Below, piece after piece: positions 1 through 8,843 of a stretch of 64,000 bases of DNA (the first letter of the stretch is position 1; each line of letters begins with the position of its first letter). The position numbers were made by a program, and so were the translations under genes. The stretch lies in assembly GCA_019055375.1 (NCBI GenBank), contig JAHQIW010003770.1, positions 1-64,000 of the forward strand. Reading direction: 5' to 3'. Source of the stretch: Parelaphostrongylus tenuis (taxonomy: Eukaryota > Nematoda > Chromadorea > Rhabditida > Metastrongylidae). The notes beneath the pieces are model-generated. The model searched no databases. It had not been told where the DNA came from and worked only from the letters and a program-made list of their open reading frames with translations.

Positions 1-521
1 ACTGAAAGTCTAGCAAAATTAGGAGGACAAACGAGAACCGAGCATGCAATGCGCTCGGAGGATGAAGCGTAATTTATCTTCGCTGTTACGATGCACTGAG
101 GAGGCGTCTTCAGACAACATATACGGAATTGGAATCGCCGTTTCTCAAGCTATCGAATTGCGTGAAATAGCTTTGTCCGGCGAAAAAGGCCTAATAGTGC
201 GTCCAAAACAACACACACCGTCCCAAAAGGAATTGATACATTTCCCAGGACCGACTATATTCCAACCCCAGCATAGAGTGAATATTTTAATGTTTTGATT
301 GATAAGCAGATGTGAGGTTGTGAATGATATTATTCATTGAGTACAGTAATACAGCATTACAACGGCTGACATTTCGGCGATTTTGCCTTAAAAAGGTTAT
401 ATTGATTCAAAATCTATTTAGTCGAATACTTCTGTATCCCCGGCAGAAAGACGCAAATAAACAAATCCTCGGATAGCCAAAGGAGAATACTGGTTGATAA
501 ATTGCTGCTGGAGATGCCAAT

Positions 522-718
522 GAGTCATTTTTCTGGAGTATTTGGTCAACGGGTCATTCTTCTAGAAAGCTGACTGCGATCTTCTGAACTGAGTCGATTC
601 TTCTGTAGCAGTGAGATTTGAATTAACGCACTCTTCTGAAGTACTGAGGTTGAAGGAGTAATTCTTCCAGTTTCTGAGGTCGAATGAATCATTCTTCTGG
701 AGTGCTGAGAACGACCAG
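522..718. repeat. Minisatellite, ~31-bp monomer, about 6 copies (unit 1)
   Basis: A degenerate tandem repeat with core GTCATTCTTCTGGAGTACTG followed by a variable GAGGTCGAA-like half. Monomers are about 28-32 bases. It contains a TTCTAGAA palindrome, a minimal heat-shock-element-like core that is probably coincidental. Confidence 0.8.
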
Positions 719-1359
719 TAAAATGTCGACGAATCACGTTAACGGTGACTTCTTCGGAGCATGCGAAATAACATTTTAGTGCAAAGTATTGCGAGAATTG
801 TTTACATGTCCCAGGCATTGCCTCGCCGCTGTTCTCCTCTGGAATGCAGCTAGAAGCCATCGATTGTTCCGTTTGAGCATATGGTTATCGTTTTTCCCCA
901 ATACGGCCACTCTCCATCTCTTTCGTTCTTCAGCCACAGAAATTCAGCTTTGTTATAGATAGGGAGGGTATATGGGGTTGCTGGTTGAGAATACAAGGCT
1001 TGTTAAAGTCCAACCCTTCAGGGAGGGACAATCGAAATCGCTGTGCGCAATTCCATTCTCAAGCCACGCGCGATTTTCGCTACTTTACTAGAGTTTTTTC
1101 TCCGTTTCGAAGAAGTTATGGATTTCTCCTATGCTCTTGATGCTCTACGCTTCTCTGTATATTTCTCATTTTCTTTATGCGCATAAAATTTTTACGTAGA
1201 GAAAAAGCGCTCGTCCACTACGTCACCGTCCAGTTGCTGACATTCAATAGATTGTTAAAAAGTCGTACGAAGGATGCTATGTTATAAATCTTTTGATTTG
1301 ATACTTATTTTATCATATGGAATGCCTAAAAGTCTAAAATCTAGACTTTCCAGTGTGAT

Positions 1360-1500
1360 AGAATGTTTTAAGCCTTTTATGATGTCTGTTATGGCACTTC
1401 CAGTGATAGACGTACGTTTCGGCTTGACTTGCAAACCTCATCACTAGCACATACCATTCGGCTACTCGACATCTATCTATAGGAATTGGCGTCGAACATG
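1360..1500 (+). repeat. Dispersed CGTTTCGGC...CTCATCA repeat, solo copy (unit 1)
   Basis: A member of a dispersed roughly 150-base family. Its order is TTAAGCCTTT, TCTGTTATGGCACTT, a CGTACGTTTCGGCTT box, CTCATCA with AGCAC, then GGAATTG and CGTCGAACATG. Other copies lie near 15985, 16160, 25060, 28795, 33215, 55915, 59370, 60515 and 63705. The family resembles one arm of the foldback element at 3265. Confidence 0.6.
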
Positions 1501-2030
1501 TTACTGCTCTGTGTAAGGTGAAAGGATCACTTAGCGTGATGTTGTTTCAAAGTGATTGATTGTCGATGGTCATTGCCTGGCTTGCGGCTTACGCCAGATG
1601 CTATATACCAATAAATCAGCTATGAATCAGAAACAAGGCGAACTGCTCCGAAGGCGAAACGTGGTCATTTTTCGTTGCTACACCGCAGTTAAGGAGGTCC
1701 TTCCAAAGAGCAATTCTATCTTTGGTATCACCGTCTTTTAAGCTACCGTATGACCACGAAAACTCCACTGAAAAAGCTCTGTCTGGCAAAAAAAAAACCA
1801 TTAAAAGGCCGGTGTATCATGAGTGATACATGCAGCCCCAGAGGATTGAGTACTACGAGGAAAACTGAGGGTTTTTTTGCTGCTGAACCCACATAGTTAG
1901 CGATTCGGAACCATTTGTTACCATCAAAAGAGTATGTAAGATTAGCTAAAAGTGAAAAAGAGTATGCGAGGGTTAACCCGTGTAATTAGTCTCATAAATA
2001 AGGGGCAACCAGTTCTCGCCCATCTTTATA

Positions 2031-2329
2031 CCTTTCGGCAGCGTGGATCCCCGACCTCTGCGTCTCTGACTGGCAACTCCGACGGTCTGCTCCACTTCCT
2101 CTTCATGTCTGACCCTCAGTGTGCTGCGTCTAGCAATGACAGGCTGTTGCGTTTAACAATGGCTGTAGTGCATCTAACAATGCTGACTGCTGCTGTAACT
2201 ATGGCATGCTGTTGCGTCTAATAATGGCACGCTGGGTGTCAGAGATGCGGAGGACGTGGAGCAGACCGTCCAGAGTTGTCAGTTAGAGATGCAGAGGCCG
2301 TGGGTCTCCCGGTCTAGAAAGCGTTAAGG
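2031..2329. mobile_element. Foldback MITE, family A, long form (unit 1)
   Basis: Terminal inverted arms of about 65-75 bases: 2031-2095 (CTCTGCGTCTCTGACTGGCA, then GACGGTCTGCTCCAC) and 2256-2329 (GTGGAGCAGACCGTC, then AGAGATGCAGAGGCCGTGGG). The spacer holds short tandem repeats of a CTAACAATG-like motif. There is no transposase frame, so it is non-autonomous. Related shorter elements lie at 3967 and 10460. Confidence 0.75.
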
Positions 2330-3264
2330 TTACCAGAATAAGCCGGATTATTTCCACGTTTTTGAACAATTCTTTTTTTTGAACCACGTTTCTCTTGAAT
2401 TTTTCAATCTCAATGAGTAAGTATCAAAATTATAAGGGCCTTTAGATTCCCTTACTGCCGGCATCGCCACTGCTCCCTGTTGGGGGAGGGGGAGGACGGG
2501 GTGGCCGACTCTATGGGAAGGGCCGTCGGAATCGTCGCACTCGGCGCGATGCACGCGATTTCCGTCATCTAATCGGATTCTTTCTCGTTTGAAGGAATTT
2601 TAGGCATTTTTTCTGGAAATTTTGTACTAAGACGATTTTCTCTACACCTTCATATGCTCTTGGTGCATATAGAACTCTAATCTGTGAAGAAAGCCGCCCG
2701 TTTATTACGCAGTCATGCTGCTCTTGGAATCGATTGATTGTAATGAAGATGTGAGAAGGATGTTACGACATCACTTTTTTTCGTTTTGATATTCCCTCAC
2801 TCCGTACAATATCCGGGTGACGTCATAGTGAAGAAAATCAAGAAATACTGAGCAGTTGGTCAAAAATGACCACCCATTCCTCCCACTCAATTCGATGTCA
2901 CTTCGTCGGTCGGTAGCTCTCGGCAAATTCTCGATCATTTAGCATCTTAGGAGTTGGCGCCGAATTATTAAGGAGGCTTTTTCTGTTGTTTTCCTTGGTA
3001 TGATTTTTCGTATATCCCCATATAGTGGATATATGTTCTTCTTGCAAGGATGTGGTTTTTTCGTTGTAAAACGGATTTTTAGAGGATATAAGCGTTTTTT
3101 CTTCGCTGGAAATACCCTTATGAAAGTCTTCACAACTACGTGCCATCTTTTTTGATGATGCAATACTCCAATCATCTAACTTTACTTATGATCACTATTA
3201 AACCCGCTGTGAAGTTGAAGCGGCGGCTAATTAGTCTGAAGGAAGTGAAGTATTTACTCGATAT

Positions 3265-3685
3265 GCCTGACAATATTTTTGAGCCATGCATGTAGATTGT
3301 TATAGGGCAGACTTGTAGAGCCTGAGACACGTGTTTCGACCTTGACAGTCTCATCAGTCGGACGGTATAACCTTCGTCTTTGTTTTCGCCAATCTCTCGG
3401 GGAACTCGACCCCTCATGCACTGTTGGCGAAGACGACTTTTAAGTGTCCTATGCGTACTCTGTTGATTGTATCTATTATCATCCTTTCGTTTCGAGGGTT
3501 GTTTTTTTTGAGACTAACTTCGCCAACTCTATATAAGGGGTTGGGTTTCCCCGAAGGATTGGCAAAAAAAGACGAGGGTACTGCCTGAGTGATGAAACTG
3601 TCAAGGTCGAAACACGTGTTTTATCAGGCTCTATAAGTCAGCCCTATAACGGATCACATGCATGGCTCAAAAATGATCATCAGGC
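3265..3685. mobile_element. Foldback element, family B, with CACGTGTTTCG arms (unit 1)
   Basis: Inverted arms of about 145 bases lie at 3265-3413 and 3540-3685, with termini GCCTGA and TCAGGC. Within the arms are GAGCCATGCATGT, ACACGTGTTTCGACCTTGAC and CGTCTTTGTTTTCGCCAAT and their complements. The spacer (3414-3539) has no gene. Single arm-like copies of this repeat are scattered through the window. Confidence 0.75.
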
Positions 3686-3966
3686 ATATTGAGATTTGAG
3701 CGTAGTCGTGAGAAAACACACGAAGCGAAAGGTGTTTCATTCGTTTAGTATTGAAATCTCCATTTCTCAAGCTACCGAATGAGTACTAAAAGTCCGCTAA
3801 TAGTGCTTTGTTTGGCGAATAAATCAAGCAAAACGAGTGGAAAACACGCCACACTGCTAATGTGAAACGGGATTTTCTCTTCGTATTACAGCGTAATAAG
3901 AAAAGCCTATCCAGAAACTAATTTTTTAGTCGAAATTCTTGTTTTCTCAACTGTCGAATGATTGCT

Positions 3967-4116
3967 AACCCTTTCGGGACTGTGGAATCAACCCCCTGCG
4001 TCTCTATTCCCCATCGTGTCGCGTCTAACAATGGCGTCTGTCCCCAGCGTGCCACTGTTAGACGCAGCGCGCTGGGGTTAGAGACGCAGAGGTTGGGTCC
4101 GTGGTCCGCAAGGGTT
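3967..4116. mobile_element. Foldback MITE, family A, short form (unit 1)
   Basis: A 150-bp near-palindrome. It begins AACCCTTTCGGGAC and ends GTGGTCCGCAAGGGTT. The arms run through CCCTGCGTCTCTA and its complement almost to the centre, so single strands would fold into one long hairpin. There is no coding capacity. Confidence 0.8.
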
Positions 4117-4248
4117 GAAAGTCTAGTAAAAAATGCGTGTTCGGCCAAAAAAACCCACTAAAAGCTCAGTGTATCGCATAGACTGCACGCCATCTTCAAA
4201 GAGTTAAGCTCTTCTTCAGAAACAGCGCGCGTCTTCACACTTGTTCGC

Positions 4249-4289
4249 TGTTTACTTGTTTACTGTTTACTATTTGGTTACGTGTTTAC
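4249..4289 (+). promoter_or_regulatory. Cluster of four TGTTTAC motifs (FOXO/forkhead type), unit 1
   Basis: TGTTTAC occurs at 4249-4255, 4257-4263, 4264-4270 and 4283-4289, four times in 41 bases and about 145 bases before the candidate exon at 4434. The second site has the full TTGTTTAC form known as the DAF-16/FOXO binding element. This could be a promoter block or just a short degenerate microsatellite; nothing in the sequence shows binding. Confidence 0.4.
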
Positions 4290-4433
4290 ACTTGCAACAC
4301 TTGTATTATGATAGCTAAAACTTATACTTAGTATCATTTGTAACTCTTATGCGGTTGAAGTCGTTGCTATCGAAATCGATAGTGATGGTCTATCTTATCA
4401 TCTCTTGAGAAATATTCTCCTTTACAGTTCGAA

Positions 4434-4496
4434 ATGGCGGCCCCTTCAGCTCCTGAAGTCGATGGCGAAGAAGGAAGCAATCTGATACGAAGCCCG
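4434..4496 (+). CDS. Candidate first coding exon, 21 codons, unknown gene (unit 1)
   Basis: An acceptor (TTTACAG) ends at 4427. It is followed by an ATG in a good context, 21 open codons beginning MAAPSAPEVDGEEG, and a strong donor GTAAGA at 4497. The block and its flanks are nearly unchanged in unit 2, while surrounding repeat sequence has diverged. It ends in phase 0, and sti-1 exon 2 also begins in phase 0, so splicing into sti-1 as an alternative first exon is possible but unproven over 2.7 kb. It could instead begin an unrelated or defunct gene. I do not recognise the peptide. Confidence 0.4.
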
Positions 4497-6209
4497 GTAA
4501 GATTTCAGAGCAACGATTATGACGAGAATTTCTAGGGAATGGAGCGCTTGCGTTTTGAGCTCATTTTTCTGTAATTTTTACAGTTATTTAGATTCTCTCA
4601 ACGTTCTAAAGTTCTACCATTTTCAGCAACATAACTGCCTAGGGGGTTCTTTTTCGTTATAGGTGGACAAATTCAAAACTGACTTCATTCGCTGGACAGG
4701 AAGTTCTCATGGGAGTATTAGTAACCATTCGAAAGCTGACATTTGAGATACAATCCCACGTCGTCGGTTTTTCAAAAAACCCATTCATAACGCTGTGATT
4801 CCCACACAAAACTATGTCCCAGACGCGCATGTTTCTTGCCGGACAGAGCTCTTTTTTTGGACTAACAGTAATCATGCGATAGCGTATCTGTTGAATATCC
4901 TTCTGTAATAACGTCAAAGAAAGGGTTTTTCAAGTACCGGCGACGTCGGGATGTAGATTGAAATCTCAGCTTTCGAATGGTTACGAACACTCTTATGAAA
5001 AGTTCTTGTTCAGAGAATGAGCTCGGTTTTTCATTTGTCCTCTCATATTGAAAAGAGCTCGTAGGGCTTTAACCCACTGTGAACGGCGACGTAATCGATA
5101 TCGCCAGTGGCGCGCGATTTTCGGTTTTCAAGGAAGATTTTTTTCTTTGTTTCGATAAACACTTCAGAACCTTTCTACCATTTCGATAGAACATGATTTT
5201 ATCTACAGGATTATGTACTTTTTGTGCATATATAACTTCCTCTGTAAAGAAAACTTCGAATGTGAAGCCTATTTTTTATTTTCGCTCTCCCAGTGCGCTA
5301 TGGAAACTTTTTCGAGAACCACTTTGCGTTCCAAATTTTCCGAGATCTGTGCTATCGAATGAGCCCAGTGTAGGCCTAGAATGGAGGTCCAGATACTTCA
5401 GCTGGGCAAATTAGATAACTGAATGTGAAACATATTTGATTGTAGCTACCACAGCGTAACAGAAAGGCCTTTGTGAAAACCAGGTTGAGTGTCGAAAGGC
5501 CCGAGATTTAAGCTTTCAAATGATTACTTGAATTTTAGATGGAAAGCTTCATTCAGCGAAAAAAGACCTCTGGAACTGTGAAGGCTGAAATCCGTCCCGA
5601 AAATGTCAAGCCGTGGAATCGCAGTTGTTATCGTTGCGCGCCGGCGCGATTCACGTCATTTGAATGGGATGTTTTCCCGTCCGTTTCGAGAAAAATTCTA
5701 AATTTCCCTCATACTTCAATGGTTTATGTTTTTCTGTACATTTTCTGCTGTTCTTTGTCGTATAGGACTTTTGTAAGTGAAGAAAAAGAGCTGCTTTTTC
5801 GACAATGATACGGCGCATTTCATGCCATTCACTTCATCAATTCAATCATTTTTCATTACTACTATACTTTAGGAGTTGGAACAGCTTGAACTGTAGAACT
5901 GACTTCATTCCAAAGTCTCTATGAGTTTTTTGGCTCTATAAGCTTTTGATTCTGTTTCATATTATCATCAAACCCGCTGTGATTTCTAAGCCACGAGCTA
6001 ACTACTTGGGAGGTGAAGCGTGATTTTCTCTTCGCTAACACAATGCGCTGTAGAAGCGTTCCGAGAAACCAAATACATATTAGAATCTCCATTTCTCAAG
6101 CTATCAAATGACTACTGAAAGTCCAATGAAGATGTTGTGTCCGACGAAAAAGGCCTCCTCATAACAGTGCGTGCAAAGCAACGCACCCCCCCCCCCCCCT
6201 AGCAGAGTT

Positions 6210-6655
6210 AATTAAGAAAAGTTTCTTTAAATGTTACGAAGGCTAAGTTGTCCTTTCGTACCACCACGTATGGAACCGTCGAGCCATCGAACAATCTGAA
6301 GGAGAAATCAGCAGAACTCCATTTGTTACCCCGTCGCTTGCCAAAATTTTTGGGAGACATATGAGCGGAATCAAACCTCTTGGTGCTCTTCTAGTTTGGG
6401 CAGGTTTGGCTGGTCTTCCATGCTAAGAAATGCCCAAGCTTTTTCACTGCGTGACCTCCTACATGGGTAGGACTCAACGCTTTGTGTTACTTTTTGAACG
6501 CTATGGTCACTACTAATGTTGATCTTGGGGAAATCAATTAGAGGATTGATCCACTGGAGAATAAGGGATAAAATGTTCGGTATTGATCCAGTCATCCGAA
6601 AGGCCTCCATTCGAGTTTTATTGAGCACTGTAGAGGTGATTTGAGGGCTTATTTG
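6210..6655. other. Spacer without recognised gene, unit 1
   Basis: Non-repetitive within the unit. An 85-residue minus-strand frame at 6371-6628 is broken by a one-base deletion in unit 2 (near 38510). I do not take it as a gene. The unit 2 counterpart is 38110-38569. Confidence 0.5.
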
Positions 6656-6850
6656 ACGTATGAGCGCTGTGGCGCAGTGGTTCGAGGTGTTATGCGACCC
6701 ATATGTGGCCGATCAGTCGACGTCTGATGGATCGATCCTCCGCTCAAGACTCATCAAACCCTCTCTCTTTTCGGTGTCGGTGATTAAAAGCAAATGTAGG
6801 GCGCATCCTTCAGAGATTCATCAACGCCCAACCTTTCTTATTTACATGGC
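6655..6850 (+). mobile_element. tRNA-derived SINE (unit 1)
   Basis: An RNA polymerase III A box TGGCGCAGTGG lies at 6670-6680. A B box, mutated here to GGATCGATCCT, lies at 6729-6739. The unit 2 copy keeps the consensus GGTTCGATCC. A SINE body of about 100 bases follows. It lies 0.3 kb before sti-1 exon 1 on the same strand. Confidence 0.65.
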
Positions 6851-7112
6851 CTTTACAAGGGTTTATAGAGGCTTATCAATGATTTAATTGGTCTCGGCAG
6901 CACTTGAATCCGGGCAATACTCGTGTAGCATGAACAAACGTTTTTTCTCTCAGGAGAATTCCATAGACAAATTTCTAAGTGTTATATGTCAAAATAACCG
7001 CCAGAAGCTGCTCTAAACGTTAGTAAAAACAAAAACTTAAAAGCATGGAAAATAATCAGCAAAAGCGAGAAAATTCGGGAAATTTTCTGCCAACCCAATA
7101 TCTGAGATTTCC

Positions 7113-7129
7113 TCTTCAATTTCTTGCAG
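7113..7129 (+). promoter_or_regulatory. Acceptor upstream of sti-1 exon 1, possible SL trans-splice site
   Basis: A pyrimidine-rich stretch ending TTTCTTGCAG lies 30 bases before the start codon. It has no obvious partner donor close upstream. Many nematode genes receive a spliced leader at such a site just before the ATG. The same motif is kept in copy 2 (ending at 39022). A cis-spliced 5' UTR exon, for example the candidate exon at 4434, is the alternative. Confidence 0.4.
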
Positions 7130-7850
7130 GTTTTGTACTGTTCGAAATCTCCACCAGAAATGGCAAGTGCACAAGAGCAGGTAATAGTTCTGGGATTTCT
7201 CGAGAATTTGATGGTAATGTATATGCTTTCCCTTTCATTCTTCCAGGCTGTGGCCGAGAAGAACCTGGGAAATGCTGCGTACAAGCTGAAGGACTGAAGA
7301 GGCCCACAAGCACTATGATAAGGCCATTGAACTGGACCCTTCCAACATCACTTTTTATACTAATAAAACAGGTAAGTCGGAGAATTCTTTTTGATCTATC
7401 TGCTCTGCTTGACGTATTTTGTCAGATTTGGATGCTAAATATAAGCGGAATTGCCTCTATAAGAATTCCAGCGGCCTATTTCGAAGAGCACAATACGACG
7501 ATTGCGTAGAGATCTGTAAGAAAGCTGTTGAAATTGGACGTGAACAACGTGCTGACTTCAAGCTGATAGCGAAGTTTGTTTAGTGGACTTTATTTCTAGG
7601 ATTTTACAAGACAAAATTTCAGATTTCTATACGTTTTAGATTTTAGAAAATTCTTTATTTGGATTTAGTCCTTCCAAGACAAAATGTATTCAGTTGGGTG
7701 CGCGGCTTTCTAGAGGCTTTTCGCGCTGGAGAAGCTTGTTACCTTAGATTTCTGGTACTTATGTTTAGCACTTTGTTATCTATCTTCCCAGTGTTTTTTG
7801 CACTGTGTGAACCCCAGTACTTCTAGCATCAATTCGTTTTTTCGTCTTCG

Positions 7851-8103
7851 TCTCGAACATCTTGGAGTACTGGTTGAGCAGGTCTCCTGCAGGGCGTTCG
7901 TTGCCGGAGAGTGTTGGGGATGAGGTTCGGTCCCACGTACTCCGCGATGGCCGTCACCACCACTCGGCCACGGCTTCCCTTATCTTTATTTGTACACCTT
8001 TACTCATTTACTCTACTTCCCCCGTCATCACAATTTCTTGCGAGAATTCCAGCACTTCTTGCATTCGGTCCGTTCCCTTTCTCTACTGAATTCTCTACAA
8101 AGG
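7851..8103 (-). mobile_element. tRNA-derived SINE, unit 1 only, in sti-1 intron 3
   Basis: On the minus strand an A box TGGCCGAGTGG lies at 7960-7970. A degenerate B box lies at about 7922-7934 (GGGACCGAACCTC on the minus strand). Unit 2 lacks the block and reads from the flanking CGTCTT straight into TCTGGTCTTC. This is either an insertion in unit 1 after duplication or a deletion in unit 2. Confidence 0.55.
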
Positions 8104-8169
8104 TGTCTGGTCTTCTTTATGAATTTTCGCGGATCACTGGTCGTTTACTTGATTGACGGTTGAGGAATG

Positions 8170-8262
8170 TTAGGCGAAGGGATCTAGCCAGTGTATCGCT
8201 TGTCACCTCGCTTTCGAGTATACTGCACCACTAACCACTGAGCTACTCGGTCCTCCCGTTTC
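8170..8262 (-). mobile_element. tRNA-derived SINE head (unit 1), sti-1 intron 3
   Basis: On the minus strand an A box TAGCTCAGTGG lies at 8235-8245. A weakened B box GGCTAGATCCC lies at 8179-8189. The spacing fits a tRNA head. Confidence 0.6.
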
Positions 8263-8394
8263 TGTATAAACATCAGAAACAGATATTCCACAGGCTGAGG
8301 GTTTCTCGATGCGTAGGAAGTTTCGTTCTTCTACAAACTGTAGTTGTTCTCTTGCTGGTATAAGCACTTTTGAGTTTACGCGGGACTTCGGCGG

Positions 8395-8680
8395 AGATTA
8401 CTGATTGGCTGTGTAGAGTGGTTAGACATGCTCTGCGGCGCGAGCGTGGTCAAATAATGGCTCGATCCCGCACTCTAACCTCACGAAGCTTTCCATCCCA
8501 CCGAGGTCGTTGTTTTGGTTTCAAACTTGTCTGGGAGGGTAGCGGCACCGGTGTAATAGATCCGTAGGCCACCGCGAATTTGTAAAGACCAAATATGTAT
8601 TCAGTCGTCTTTAACGATGTTTGATGAAATGGAATGCATGATGCATACCTTAGCGGTTGATCAACGCCGAGCATTATTTC
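8395..8680 (+). mobile_element. tRNA-derived SINE (unit 1), sti-1 intron 3
   Basis: A-box-like GTGTAGAGTGG at about 8411 and B box GGCTCGATCCC at 8459-8469. The body ends in the CATACCTTAGCGGTTGATCA / CAACGCCG block also seen as a SINE tail near 12540, 19330, 43860, 47940 and 52280. Confidence 0.65.
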
Positions 8681-8843
8681 ATGAGGAAAACAAGCATAGA
8701 GTGTTGTAGGTTGAGACCGTCTGCAAGTATCTATCACTGGATTGTGCTACGTCTTCCACACCTAGACGCAGTGTCCTTCCCACTGCTGAGTTTTTTTTAC
8801 ATGGAATAGGTAACAAGTAGCTAACTTTTTCTTCCACAGGACA

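Larger units (their letters stand above)
1010..6210. repeat. Degenerate repeat field (unit 1)
   Basis: Fragments of one old repeat recur here. One theme is CGCGCGATTTTCG, then CCGTTTCGA and a late TTTTTGTGCATATA-like box. Another is GAAGCGTAATCT, CTTCGCT, a TTTCTCAAGCTATCGAATGA block and CTCTGTCCGGCGAAAAA. Examples are 1055-1270, 1600-1830, 2545-2750, 3700-3930, 5100-5300, 5640-5830 and 5990-6190. Apart from the foldback elements, FOXO-motif cluster and candidate exon listed separately, I see no gene here. A run of about 17 C lies at 6184-6200. Confidence 0.65.

Noticed and set aside
44..298. 84-codon plus-strand frame at the window start
   Set aside because: It lies in the degenerate repeat. 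The counterparts in units 2 and 3 are frameshifted, and no domain is visible.
556..575. TTCTAGAA heat-shock-element-like palindrome
   Set aside because: It is a single variant inside the minisatellite, 6.6 kb from sti-1, with no repeated nGAAn array.
6184..6200. Run of about 17 C (and a C-rich run at 55225)
   Set aside because: Simple homopolymers, prone to sequencing error. No function inferred.
6371..6628. 85-codon minus-strand frame before the SINE
   Set aside because: A one-base deletion breaks it in unit 2, and no homologue is recognised.
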